A DNA stretch of 64,000 bases from Nocardioides sp. NBC_00368 (GTDB taxonomy: Bacteria > Actinomycetota > Actinomycetes > Propionibacteriales > Nocardioidaceae): positions 746,501 to 810,500 of the forward strand of contig NZ_CP107970.1 in NCBI RefSeq assembly GCF_036090055.1, read 5' to 3'. The translations under genes and the position numbers were made by a program. Below are positions 23,874-32,519 of this stretch, piece after piece (the first letter of the stretch is position 1; each line of letters starts with the position of its first letter). Under the pieces are notes generated by a model that did no database searches, was not told the origin of the DNA, and worked only from the letters and a program-made list of their open reading frames with translations.

Positions 23874-24855
23874 TGCGTTTCAACCACCGGTAGTAGAAGG
23901 ACGTGAAGACGATCAGGATCGCGAGCAGCAGGACGCCGTACGCTGCGGACATCGCGAAGTCGCGAGGCTGCTGCCCGAAGCCGAGTCGGTAGGCCCAGGT
24001 GACCAGGATCTGCGCGTCCGGCGCGGTGTTGCCGAAGAGCAGGAAGATGATCGCGAACTGGTTGAAGGTCCAGATCACCCCGAGCAGCACGACGGTCGAG
24101 CTCACCGAGGACAGCCCGGGAAGCGTGACGTGCCGGAACCGCTGCCAGGCGCTCGCGCCGTCGATCTCGGCGGCCTCGTAGAGGTTCTCGTCGATCGACT
24201 GCAGCCCGCCGAGCAGGGAGAGCATCATGAACGGCACGCCGCACCAGGTGTTGACCATGATCGCGGCCGTACGCTGCCAGGTCGGGTCCTCGAGCCAGCT
24301 CGGCGAGGCGAGCCCGATCGTGTCGAGCATCGAGTTGATGACGCCTGCGTCGGCCAGCATGATCCGCCAGGCGAAGACGGTGACGAAGGTCGGCACCGCC
24401 CAGGGCAGGATCAGCAGCAGCCGGTACGCCACGCGCCCGCGCAGCCGCTGGTTGAGCAGCATCGCCAGCCCGAGGCCGATCACGTAGTGCAGGACGACAC
24501 AGGTGACGGTCCAGACGATCGTCCAGACGAAGTGGGACCAGAAGCGGTCGTAGGCCGCCGGGCCCCACAGGATCTCGGCGTAGTTGTCCAGACCGATGAA
24601 CTTGTACGTCGCATCGATCGTGTTGACGCCGATGGTGCGTGCCGAGTTGAGGCTGTTGGCGTCGGTCAGGGTCAGGTAGAAGCCGCGCGCGAGCGGGTAG
24701 CCGACCAGCACGCCGAGGACGATCACGACGGGCGCGACCATCGCGTAGGCGTACCAGTAGCGGCGGTAGGAGTCGCGCACGCGCTGGACGGGGCGGGGCG
24801 CCCGCCGCCGAGACCGCGGGGTCTCGGCGGCGGGCGCTGGTGCTGTCAGAGTCAT
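23857..24855 (-). CDS. Carbohydrate ABC transporter permease, MalF-like
   Basis: 332 residues. An N-terminal cytoplasmic proline/arginine-rich tail precedes the first span (YAMVAPVVIVLGVLVGYPLA). The EAA loop YEAAEIDGASAWQRFRHVTLPG lies near residue 230. Second gene of the importer operon, 33 bp after the binding-protein gene. Confidence 0.93.
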   Translation of the reverse strand: MTLTAPAPAAETPRSRRRAPRPVQRVRDSYRRYWYAYAMVAPVVIVLGVLVGYPLARGFYLTLTDANSLNSARTIGVNTIDATYKFIGLDNYAEILWGPAAYDRFWSHFVWTIVWTVTCVVLHYVIGLGLAMLLNQRLRGRVAYRLLLILPWAVPTFVTVFAWRIMLADAGVINSMLDTIGLASPSWLEDPTWQRTAAIMVNTWCGVPFMMLSLLGGLQSIDENLYEAAEIDGASAWQRFRHVTLPGLSSVSSTVVLLGVIWTFNQFAIIFLLFGNTAPDAQILVTWAYRLGFGQQPRDFAMSAAYGVLLLAILIVFTSFYYRWLKRNDQLA

Positions 24856-24888
24856 CGGCTCACTTCGACGTAGTCGGTCGGAACAGTG

Positions 24889-26157
24889 CTATTTCGAGAA
24901 GTCGGGCAGCAGGTCGGCGAAGGCCGTGTCCAGCGTGGCCAGGCCCTTGTCGAGGGTCTCGGCGCCGGAGGCGATCTTCGGGAGCTCCTGGTCCATCGGA
25001 CCCCACAGCGAGGAGTACTCCGGCAGCTCGGGTCGCGGCTGGGCGGCCGGGAGCACCGTCTGGAAACCGGCGATGCCCGGGTCGGCCTTGACCTCGTCGG
25101 TGTAGGCGTCGTCGCGGGTCGGGAGCGTGGAGTTCTTCAGCGCGATCTGCTCCTGGCTCTTCGCGGAGGTCATGAACTTCACGAACTTCGCGGAGGCTTC
25201 CTGGTGCGCCTCGTCCGAGCCGGCGTAGATCGACAGGTTGTGACCGCCGGTCGGGGCGCCCGCCTCGCCGGTCGAGCCGGCCGGCACGGTCGCGATGCCG
25301 AGGTTGTTCTTGTCCTGGAACGCCGAGCCCTTGTAGAAGTTCGTGATCTCCCAGGGACCCTGGATGATCGCGGCGACCTTGCCGTTGACGAAGGCGTCCT
25401 GGATGTGGGCGTACGCGTCGGCGGTCGTGTCCGCCTTGTGCAGGCCCTCACCGTTGAACAGACCCTGCCAGGTGGTCAGGCCCTTCTTGGCCTCCGGGGA
25501 GGTGATGGTGATCTTCTTGGCCTCGGCGTCGACCATGTTGGTGCCCTCGCCGTAGAGGAACGGGGTGGCGTAGTAGGCCGAGGTCGAGCCCCAGTAGCCG
25601 TCGACGCCGGTCTTGGCCTTGACCGTCGCGGCGTCCTTCTTGAGGTCGTCCCAGGTCGCGGGCGCCTCGGTGATGCCGGCCTTCTCGAAGAGCGCCTTGT
25701 TGTAGACCAGCGCCAGGGTGTCGGTGACGAACGGCACGCCGTAGGTCTTGCCGTCGAACTCGGCCTGCTTGATCAGGTTGGGCTGGAAGGCGTCCTTCTC
25801 CTCGAGCGCCTCGGTGTCGTCGAGGGGAGCGAGGAAGCCCTTCTGCGCGAACGCCGGGGTCCAGCCGACCTCGGCGCGGAGGACGTCGGGGGCGCCGCTG
25901 GCACCGGCCGCGGTGTCGAACTTGTTCTGCGCCTGGTCGAACGGCACGTTGACGTACTTGACCTTGATGTCCGGGTTGGCCTTCTCGAAGTCCTTGACGA
26001 GGGCCTTGTAGGTCGGGGCCTCGTTGGTTGCGTTCGAGGTGTCCCACCAGGTGATGGTGACCGGGCCGTCGCTGCTGTCGCCGCTGCTACCGCCACATGC
26101 CGTTGCCGCGAGGACGAGCGATGCCGCCACTGCGGTGGCCACGATGCCACGTCGCAT
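24889..26157 (-). CDS. Extracellular sugar-binding lipoprotein of the ABC importer
   Basis: 422 residues from the ATG at 26157, with AAGGAGAA upstream. A lipoprotein signal peptide (MRRGIVATAVAASLVLAATA then Cys 21) anchors it outside the membrane. The mature part has the MalE-type fold (ITWWDTSNATNEAPTYK, VYNKALFEKAGITEAP, GKVAAIIQGPWEITNF). First gene of the operon; it sets the importer's specificity, probably maltodextrin or another alpha-glucoside given the glucosidase downstream. Confidence 0.93.
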   Translation of the reverse strand: MRRGIVATAVAASLVLAATACGGSSGDSSDGPVTITWWDTSNATNEAPTYKALVKDFEKANPDIKVKYVNVPFDQAQNKFDTAAGASGAPDVLRAEVGWTPAFAQKGFLAPLDDTEALEEKDAFQPNLIKQAEFDGKTYGVPFVTDTLALVYNKALFEKAGITEAPATWDDLKKDAATVKAKTGVDGYWGSTSAYYATPFLYGEGTNMVDAEAKKITITSPEAKKGLTTWQGLFNGEGLHKADTTADAYAHIQDAFVNGKVAAIIQGPWEITNFYKGSAFQDKNNLGIATVPAGSTGEAGAPTGGHNLSIYAGSDEAHQEASAKFVKFMTSAKSQEQIALKNSTLPTRDDAYTDEVKADPGIAGFQTVLPAAQPRPELPEYSSLWGPMDQELPKIASGAETLDKGLATLDTAFADLLPDFSK

Positions 26158-26242
26158 GAGTTCTCCTTCGATATGGGGCCGGGCGAGGAAGCCGCCCGGT
26201 GGTGTGACGAAGGTAACCCTGCGTCGAGGAGAATGTAAGAGC

Positions 26243-26273
26243 CTTTCAGCAAAAGTTGCAAACTTGCTGAAAG
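26243..26273. promoter_or_regulatory. LacI/MalR-type operator between the importer operon and its regulator
   Basis: CTTTCAGCAA (26243-26252) and TTGCTGAAAG (26264-26273) are perfect 10-bp arms; the interior AAGTTGCAAACTT adds a second nested dyad. Another TTCTTGCAG half-site follows at 26274. TTGCAA-type half-sites are typical for MalR-like LacI regulators in actinobacteria. It lies between divergent starts at 26157 and 26306, so one operator could control both. Confidence 0.75.
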
Positions 26274-26305
26274 TTCTTGCAGGGCATGTGGTGAGGGGGC
26301 ATGAT

Positions 26306-27355
26306 GTGACCGTGCCCATAACACCAGCCTCCGCCCGTCTTGCTGACATCGCGGCCCATGCGGGCGTCAGTGAGGCGACGGTCAGTCGCGTCCTCAACGG
26401 TAAGCCGGGGGTCGCCGCGGCGACGCGCGAGGCGGTGCTGGCGGCGATCGACGTCCACGGCTACGAGCGCCCGGTGAAGCTGCGCCAGCGCAGCGAGGGC
26501 CTGGTCGGGCTGATCACGCCCGAGCTCGACAACCCGATCTTCCCGGCGCTCGCGCAGGTCATCGCGCAGGGGCTGACCCGGCAGGGCTACACCCCGGTGC
26601 TCGCGACCCAGACCCCCGGTGGCTCGACCGAGGACGAGCTCACCGAGATGCTGGTCGATCGCGGCGTCACCGGGATCATCTTCGTCTCCGGTCTGCACGC
26701 GGACACCACCGCGGACATGACCCGCTACGAGAAGCTCCGCGCCCAGGGCGTCCCCTACGTCCTCCTCGACGGTTTCAGCCCCGACATCAAGGCTCCGTTC
26801 ATCTCGCCCGACGACCGTGAGGCGATGCAGCTGGCGGTCACCCACCTGGCCACGCTCGGCCACACCAAGATCGGCCTGGCCGTCGGCCCCCGCCGCTTCG
26901 TGCCGGTCCAGCGCAAGATCGAGGGCTTCGTGGCGACCATGGTCGAGCGCTTCGGCCTCAGCGCCGAGGAGGTCGAGAAGGGCCACATCCGCGACTCGCT
27001 CTTCACCCTCGAGGGCGGCCAGGCCGCGGCCTCCGCACTCCTGGACGAGGGCTTCACCGCGATCGTCTGCGCCAGCGACATGATGGCGCTCGGCGCCATC
27101 CGCGCGGCCCGCTCGCGCGGCCTGCAGGTCCCCGAGGACATCTCCATCGTGGGCTACGACGACTCCCAGCTCATCGCCTTCACCGACCCGCCGCTGACCA
27201 CGGTGCGCAAGCCCGTCCCCGCGATGGGCCAGGCCGCGGTGCGCGCCATCCTCGACGAGATCGCCGGCACCGGCGCACCCCACTCGGAGTTCGTCTTCCA
27301 CCCCGAGCTGGTCGTTCGCGGCTCCACCGCGTCCGGCCCGCGCGTCAACCCCTGA
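26306..27355 (+). CDS. LacI-family transcriptional regulator (MalR-like)
   Basis: 349 residues from the GTG at 26306, seven bases after AGGGGG; a second GTG two codons on is possible. The HTH RLADIAAHAGVSEATVSRVL lies at about residues 11-30, with the hinge RVLNGKPGVAAATREAV. The periplasmic-binding-protein-like ligand domain follows (LVGLITPELDNPIFPALAQ; VGYDDSQLIAFTDPPLTTVR). It is divergent from the importer operon and should repress it until an alpha-glucoside inducer binds. Confidence 0.92.
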   Translation: MTVPITPASARLADIAAHAGVSEATVSRVLNGKPGVAAATREAVLAAIDVHGYERPVKLRQRSEGLVGLITPELDNPIFPALAQVIAQGLTRQGYTPVLATQTPGGSTEDELTEMLVDRGVTGIIFVSGLHADTTADMTRYEKLRAQGVPYVLLDGFSPDIKAPFISPDDREAMQLAVTHLATLGHTKIGLAVGPRRFVPVQRKIEGFVATMVERFGLSAEEVEKGHIRDSLFTLEGGQAAASALLDEGFTAIVCASDMMALGAIRAARSRGLQVPEDISIVGYDDSQLIAFTDPPLTTVRKPVPAMGQAAVRAILDEIAGTGAPHSEFVFHPELVVRGSTASGPRVNP

Positions 27356-27396
27356 CCTGTCGGGAGGAGCCGGCACGCGGCTGGCAGGATGGGCGC

Positions 27397-28371
27397 GTGA
27401 CGATTGTGGCTGCTGCTGACGGTTCGGCGCTCGGAAACCCGGGTCCCGCGGGGTGGGGTTGGTACGTGGACGAGTCCACCTGGGCGTGCGGCGGATGGCC
27501 CCACGGCACCAACAACCAGGGCGAGCTGACCGCCGTCCTCGACCTGCTGCAGCAGACCGCCCACACCGGCGAGCCCCTGCTCATCTACTGCGACTCCAAG
27601 TACGTCATCAACTCGGTCACCAAGTGGATGGCGGGCTGGAAGCGCAAGGGCTGGAAGAAGGCCGACGGCAAGCCCGTCCTCAACGTCGAGATCATGAAGG
27701 AGCTCGACGCGGCGATGCAGGGCCGCAACGTACGTTTCGAGTGGATCAAGGGCCACTCCGGACACCCGCTCAACGAGGCCGCCGACCGGCTCGCGAACGG
27801 CGCCGCGCTGGCCTATCAGGCGGGAAGTGCGCCGGACCCGGGCCCGGGCTTCGCGGGTGCCGTCGAGGCGCCCGCGATCGCTCCGCAGGTCGCGCGACCC
27901 GAGCCTGAGGAGCCGGACGACCTGCTCGGCCTGCTGAGCTCCGAGCCGCCCGCGATCGAGGAGCCGGCGGCGTACTCCTTCTCCGCCGAGCAGAGCCGGA
28001 TCGACCCCGACTGGGTGCACCGGATGCTCTCCCAGTCCTACTGGGCGAGCGACCGCACGCGGGAGGTTCAGGACGCGGCCAACAAGGGGTCACGCTGCTA
28101 CGGCGTCTACGACGCGGCGGGCAACCAGGTCGCCTTCGCCCGTGTGGTCAGCGACTTCGCGGCCTTCGCCTGGCTGTGCGACGTGATCGTCGACCCGGGC
28201 GTACGCGGCCAGGGGATCGGCAAGCTGCTGATCGAGGGCGTCGTCGCCGATCTCGAGCCCTACCGGATCCGCCGCACGCTGCTCGCCACCGAGGACGCCC
28301 ACGAGCTCTACTCGAAGTACGGCTGGGAGCCGCTGCCCGCGCCCGAGCGCTGGATGATCCGCAACCGCTAG
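27397..28371 (+). CDS. Ribonuclease HI fused to a GNAT acetyltransferase
   Basis: 324 residues. Residues 1-140 are RNase HI with the catalytic set Asp 8 (AAADGSA), Glu 43 (NQGELTA), Asp 66 (YCDSKYV) and Asp 130 (NEAADRLA). After an Ala/Pro/Glu linker (about 145-190), residues 200-324 are a GNAT domain; the acetyl-CoA loop is VIVDPGVRGQGIGKLLIEG. The enzyme should degrade RNA in RNA:DNA hybrids; the acetylated substrate of the second half is unknown. The stop shares a CTAG with the convergent downstream gene. Both domains look intact, so this is a genuine fusion rather than a frameshift artefact. Confidence 0.9.
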   Translation: MTIVAAADGSALGNPGPAGWGWYVDESTWACGGWPHGTNNQGELTAVLDLLQQTAHTGEPLLIYCDSKYVINSVTKWMAGWKRKGWKKADGKPVLNVEIMKELDAAMQGRNVRFEWIKGHSGHPLNEAADRLANGAALAYQAGSAPDPGPGFAGAVEAPAIAPQVARPEPEEPDDLLGLLSSEPPAIEEPAAYSFSAEQSRIDPDWVHRMLSQSYWASDRTREVQDAANKGSRCYGVYDAAGNQVAFARVVSDFAAFAWLCDVIVDPGVRGQGIGKLLIEGVVADLEPYRIRRTLLATEDAHELYSKYGWEPLPAPERWMIRNR

Positions 28372-29057
28372 GGCATCGCCTCAGTGGTGGAAGGCTCGAG
28401 CGCGGCGATGTCGCGCCGGCGCCCGACGCTGACAACGCCCCACGCGACCAGGGTGAAGGCCGCGGCGATTCCGGCGACGTAGAAGGCGACGACGAGATAG
28501 CCGTCCTGGACGTGCGGGTTGAGGAACGGGTAGGGATACCACCATCCGTCCCCGGTGAGCGGGGAGACCACGAGCTCGCCGCGCACCAGCGTGTAGACCA
28601 CCCAGGCGATCGGCCACGAGATGACGACCGCGATCGTGCGCCACGGCAGCCGCCGGCGCGGGGGAGCGAAGAGCAGGTCGGCGACGAGGAAGATCGGTCC
28701 GATGAGGTGCAGCACCTCGTTGGCCCACGGCGTCGCGGCCAGCGCGATCCCGCGCAGCAGCAGGTTGTAGACGATCCCGGTGATGGTCATGAACGTCGTC
28801 GCCGCGGCGAGCAGCACGGCGATCCACACCGGCTCCTGACCGGACCGGGTCAGGGCCCAGACCGCGCCGGCGACGAGCGCAGCCACGGCGAAGAGGTTCG
28901 ACTCGATCGTGAAGTAGCTGAAGAAGTTCACCAGGACCGTCGCCGTGCTGGAGCCTTCCGCGGGCACCGTACGCAGGGCGTTGCGGAACTCGGCCAGGAC
29001 GGCCGCGAGGATGAGCGCGGCCGTCGCCAGGCGCAGGATCGACCAGGTCTTCGTCAC
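28368..29057 (-). CDS. Pr6Pr-type integral membrane protein
   Basis: 229 residues from the GTG at 29057 (GGTGAG just upstream); the frame continues 63 codons further up without a better start. Six membrane spans are visible, including ILRLATAALILAAVLAEF and FSYFTIESNLFAVAALVAG. FTIESN, GIVYNLLLRG and the WWYPYPFLNP near the end are features of the Pr6Pr (six-helix FAR-17a/AIG1-like) family, of unknown function. It overlaps the convergent RNase H fusion by the 4-bp CTAG shared stop. Confidence 0.8.
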   Translation of the reverse strand: MTKTWSILRLATAALILAAVLAEFRNALRTVPAEGSSTATVLVNFFSYFTIESNLFAVAALVAGAVWALTRSGQEPVWIAVLLAAATTFMTITGIVYNLLLRGIALAATPWANEVLHLIGPIFLVADLLFAPPRRRLPWRTIAVVISWPIAWVVYTLVRGELVVSPLTGDGWWYPYPFLNPHVQDGYLVVAFYVAGIAAAFTLVAWGVVSVGRRRDIAALEPSTTEAMP

Positions 29058-29171
29058 GAACTCACCGTAAGGCCGAGGCGGGCCGATCGTGGTGCTGATT
29101 CGGGGTGAGCCAGGTCGTGTCTCCGTGCTAGTTTCGTCGCGATCGTGATCCGACGGCAGGAGGTGAGTCCC

Positions 29172-29225
29172 GTGTACGCAACGTCCACAGCGGGTGCTCC
29201 CCGCCGCCCACGATCGCGCGGCTGA
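29172..29225 (+). CDS. Possible leader peptide upstream of the patatin gene
   Basis: A 17-codon frame (GTG at 29172, TGA at 29223) has a very strong ribosome site (GGAGGTGAG) and lies 59 bp before the patatin start. The deduced peptide is MYATSTAGAPRRPRSRG. It could be a short leader or simply a chance frame; no run of one amino acid that would suggest attenuation is present. Confidence 0.3.
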   Translation: MYATSTAGAPRRPRSRG

Positions 29226-29284
29226 GCCCAGATCCGGGCCGGCCACCGGGAGCGCCTGCGGAAACGCTTCGAAAGGCGACTCCC

Positions 29285-30184
29285 ATGAACACGACCTCTT
29301 CTTCGCGACCAGCCTTCACCGGCAAGAGTGCGCTGGTCCTCGGCGGTGGCGGGTCGGCAGGCAACGCCTGGCTGATCGGCGTCGTCGCCGGCCTGCTCGA
29401 CGGCGGGCTGGATGTGACCAGGGCCGACCTGGTCATCGGCACCTCGGCCGGCGCGACGGCCGCGGCCCAGCTCGGTGGCGCGAGCCCGTCCGACCTGCTG
29501 GCCGCCGTCCTCTCGGCGCCGATTCCCCAGGCCACGACAGGGCAGCGTGGCCCCATCTCCTGGGCCCACCTCGAGCGGACCGAGGCCATCATCGCGGCAT
29601 CGGCCGACCTGCCCGACATGCGGCGCCGGATCGGCGCGGACGCGATCGAGCTCGCCGAGGCCTCGGGTGCGGCCGGGCGGGAGCGCTGGCGCGAGACCGT
29701 CGCGGCCCGGCTGCCGAGCCCGCGCTGGCCGGAGAGCCACGTTCTCCTCACCGTCGTGGACGCCGACACCGGTGAGCCCGTCGAGCTCGGTCGCGACAGC
29801 GGCGTCGACCTGGTCGACGCCGTGGCCGCCAGCTGCGCGGGCGGCCCTGCGTACGCGATCGACGGGCATCACTACATCGACGGTGGCTACCGTCGCTCGA
29901 GCGAGAACGCCGACCTGGCGGCGGGATACGAGCGCGTGCTCGTGCTCTCGCCCCTGGGTGGCCGGACGCGGCATCCGGCGGGATGGCGCAGCGACCTCTC
30001 CGCACAGGTCGACGAGCTGCGCGCGGGCGGCAGCGGGGTGGAGGTGATCCTCCCCGACACCGGCTCGCGCGAGGCCTTCGGCGACAACATGATGAACCCG
30101 GCGACCCGACCGCCCGCGGCTCGGGCCGGCCAGCGCCAGGGCTTTCGCCTTGCCGAGAAGTTAGCCGAGTTCTGGAGGCGATGA
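29285..30184 (+). CDS. Patatin-like phospholipase
   Basis: 299 residues. The oxyanion loop LVLGGGGSAGNAW (about 17-29), the nucleophile elbow IGTSAG (about 55-60) and the catalytic Asp in YIDGGY (about 198-203) make a complete Ser-Asp dyad of bacterial patatins, which cleave acyl esters in membrane lipids. No signal peptide is visible. It contains a rare TTA leucine codon at 30161-30163, unusual in such GC-rich DNA. It is 110 bp upstream of the YCII gene. Confidence 0.9.
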   Translation: MNTTSSSRPAFTGKSALVLGGGGSAGNAWLIGVVAGLLDGGLDVTRADLVIGTSAGATAAAQLGGASPSDLLAAVLSAPIPQATTGQRGPISWAHLERTEAIIAASADLPDMRRRIGADAIELAEASGAAGRERWRETVAARLPSPRWPESHVLLTVVDADTGEPVELGRDSGVDLVDAVAASCAGGPAYAIDGHHYIDGGYRRSSENADLAAGYERVLVLSPLGGRTRHPAGWRSDLSAQVDELRAGGSGVEVILPDTGSREAFGDNMMNPATRPPAARAGQRQGFRLAEKLAEFWRR

Positions 30185-30294
30185 GGGCAGCCGCGGCGTA
30201 CGTTCTTCCCGAGGAGCTGTCGAAAGCGGCCGGACCCGTTCGTGGAGCGAGTGAGGGGTGGCGACGAGCGCTGCCCGAAAACAGGAGGTTGTCG

Positions 30295-30642
30295 ATGACC
30301 AAGTATCTGATCTCGTTCCGCGACGAGGCGGTCGACTTCCACGACGAGGAGGTGGCCGACATCGCCGAAGCGTCCTCGGCGATGACCCGCGAGGCCGTCG
30401 AGGCCGGTGTCTTCGTCTTCGGTGGTGGGATCAAGGGCGGTCTCGAGGACGCCTGGACCGTCGACGAGGCCGGCGTGGTCACCGACGGTCCCTACCCGGA
30501 GAGCAAGGAGCACCTCGGCGGCTTCATCATCGTCGACGTGGACACGCTCGAGGACGCCCTGATGTGGGCCGGGAAGTGTGCCGCGGCATGCCGTGCCACC
30601 ATGCAGGTCCGCGAGCTGCTCGCCGGGGCTGAGGCGCGTTGA
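30295..30642 (+). CDS. YCII-related domain protein
   Basis: 115 residues from the ATG at 30295, with a consensus GGAGGT eight bases upstream. MTKYLISFRD at the start, GGGIKGG in the middle and DGPYPESKEHLGGFIIVDV are typical of small YCII/DGPF-type dimeric proteins, which are often encoded near oxidoreductases. Function is unknown. Coupled by a 4-base TTGA overlap to the L-2-hydroxyglutarate oxidase gene. Confidence 0.85.
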   Translation: MTKYLISFRDEAVDFHDEEVADIAEASSAMTREAVEAGVFVFGGGIKGGLEDAWTVDEAGVVTDGPYPESKEHLGGFIIVDVDTLEDALMWAGKCAAACRATMQVRELLAGAEAR

Positions 30643-31823
30643 CGACGACCGGGGTCGTCGGCGGCGGGATCGTCGGAATGGCGGTGGCGCGGGAGATCCT
30701 GCGCCGCCGCCCCGCCGAGACGGTGATCGTCTTCGAGAAGGAGCGCACCCTCGGTGCTCATCAGACCGGCCACAACTCCGGCGTGGTCCACGCCGGCATC
30801 TACTACCGGCCCGGCAGCCTCAAGGCCCAGCTCTGCACCCGCGGCCGCGATCTGCTCAAGGAGTTCGCGGCCGAGCACCGGATCCCGCTCGAGGAGTGCG
30901 GCAAGCTCGTCGTCGCGGTGGCGGAGTCGGAGATGGGCCGCTTCGACGCGCTGGAGAAGACGGCCACCGAGAACGGCGTGCCCGGCCTGAGACGGGTCGG
31001 CCCCGAGGAGATGAAGGAGATCGAGCCGTACGCCGCGGGCCTGGCCGCCCTGCACTCGCCCCGGACTGCGATCACCGACTACGTCGCTGTGACCGAGGCC
31101 CTCGGCCGCAGCATCACCGAGGCCGGGGGAGAGGTACGCCTCGGCGAGGAGGTCACCGGCATCCACCGCGTCCCCGGCGGCATCGAGGTGGCGACTCCCA
31201 CCGGCCGGACCCGGGTCGACCACCTGGTCGTCTGCGGCGGCCTGGAGTCCGACCGGCTCGGCGAGCTGACCGGCGGGCCGAAGGCGCCTCGGATCATCCC
31301 GTTCCGCGGTGAGTACATGCAGGTCAGCGAGGCGAAGCAGGATCTCGTCCGCGGTATGGTCTATCCCGTTCCCGACCCGCGCTACCCGTTCCTCGGCGTG
31401 CACTTCACCCGCCGCGTCGGCGGTGGACTCGAGGTCGGTCCCAATGCCTTCCTGGCGCTCAGCCGCCGGCGCTACGGCCGCGCGTCGCTGACACCGCGCG
31501 ACCTGGTCGACACGCTGGCGTGGCCCGGGTTCTGGCGGTTCGCCGCCGAGCACTGGCGCACCGGCTTCACGGAGCTTCGCGGCGTACTGTCCACGCAGGC
31601 CTACATGCGCGAGGCGCAGCGCTACGTGCCCGAGATCGGCGCAGCGGACGTCGAGCGGGCGGGCCTCGGGCTGCGGGCCCAGGCCGTCGAGCGCGACGGC
31701 TCGCTGGTCGACGACTTCGTCATCCACCACTCCGACGGCATCACGTCCGTGCGCAACGCCCCGAGCCCGGCCGCGACCTCCAGCCTGGCGATCGCCGAGT
31801 ACGTCGTGGACCGGATGCCCTAG
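30639..31823 (+). CDS. lhgO: L-2-hydroxyglutarate oxidase (FAD-dependent)
   Basis: 394 residues from a TTG at 30639 inside the YCII stop codon. TTGVVGGGIVGMAVAREIL is the FAD-binding Rossmann motif; QTGHNSGVVHAGIYYRPGSLKA and GVHFTRRVGGGLEVGPNAFLAL are signatures of LhgO, which oxidises L-2-hydroxyglutarate to 2-oxoglutarate at the membrane. The C-terminal SVRNAPSPAATSSLAI completes the family profile. This removes a toxic side product of central metabolism and can feed electrons to quinone. Confidence 0.92.
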   Translation: MTTTGVVGGGIVGMAVAREILRRRPAETVIVFEKERTLGAHQTGHNSGVVHAGIYYRPGSLKAQLCTRGRDLLKEFAAEHRIPLEECGKLVVAVAESEMGRFDALEKTATENGVPGLRRVGPEEMKEIEPYAAGLAALHSPRTAITDYVAVTEALGRSITEAGGEVRLGEEVTGIHRVPGGIEVATPTGRTRVDHLVVCGGLESDRLGELTGGPKAPRIIPFRGEYMQVSEAKQDLVRGMVYPVPDPRYPFLGVHFTRRVGGGLEVGPNAFLALSRRRYGRASLTPRDLVDTLAWPGFWRFAAEHWRTGFTELRGVLSTQAYMREAQRYVPEIGAADVERAGLGLRAQAVERDGSLVDDFVIHHSDGITSVRNAPSPAATSSLAIAEYVVDRMP

Positions 31824-31835
31824 CCGGTTGTGGGC

Positions 31836-32450
31836 TCAGTCGACCTGCTCGCCGGCGGGCCAGTCGGCGGGGTAGTCCTGGGCGACGCGGTCGTGCTCCT
31901 TGGTGAGCTTCTTGCGGGCCTTGGCCGAGATGCGGTCGCCGAAGACGGTGCCGTTGGTGTGGTCGGTCTCGTGCTGGAGGCAGCGGGCGAGGAGGCCGTT
32001 GCCCTCGAAGTGGACCGGCTGTCCGTCGAGGCCGAGGCCGTCGACGGCGGCCCAGTCGGGGCGCCCGCAGTCGATGAAGGCGCCGGGGAAGGAGAGGCAG
32101 CCCTCGAGGTCGACGTCGAGGTGGCGGTCGTCGCCCTCGGGCAGGGTCAGCACCGGGTTGCAGACGACGCCGACGGTGCGCCGGCCGGTGGCGTCGGGGC
32201 AGTCGAAGACGAAGATGGCGACGTCCTCGCCGATCTGGTCGGCGGCCAGGCCCACGCCCTCGGCGGCGTACATCGTCGCGACCATGTCGGCGGCCAGCTC
32301 GGCGAGCGCGGCGTCGAAGACCTCGACCTGCTTCTTCGGCCGGTGCATGACCGGGGTGCCCCAGCGCGTGATCGGCCGCACCCTCCCGCCCTCGGGCAGG
32401 GCGCCGTGGGGCGCGAGCGGCGAAGCGGATTCGAGCGAGGAGTCGGCCAT
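31836..32450 (-). CDS. def: Peptide deformylase
   Basis: 204 residues. All three motifs are present: GVGLAADQIG (65-74), EGCLS (116-120, Cys metal ligand) and HETDH (160-164, His metal ligands and catalytic Glu). It removes the formyl group from the starting methionine of new proteins. It is convergent with lhgO and divergent from the acyl-CoA dehydrogenase operon. Motif 3 has Thr in place of the commoner Ile, which is a mild variant. Confidence 0.95.
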   Translation of the reverse strand: MADSSLESASPLAPHGALPEGGRVRPITRWGTPVMHRPKKQVEVFDAALAELAADMVATMYAAEGVGLAADQIGEDVAIFVFDCPDATGRRTVGVVCNPVLTLPEGDDRHLDVDLEGCLSFPGAFIDCGRPDWAAVDGLGLDGQPVHFEGNGLLARCLQHETDHTNGTVFGDRISAKARKKLTKEHDRVAQDYPADWPAGEQVD

Positions 32451-32519
32451 GTGCCAACCCTATAAACAAGCGCTGGATGGTTTGTTACCGCCATCACCAC
32501 CGGCAAGTGTAGACCGCGT

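Noticed and set aside
29058..29284. A tRNA gene in the gap before the patatin
   Set aside because: No cloverleaf, T-loop GTTCRANNC or acceptor pairing could be built.
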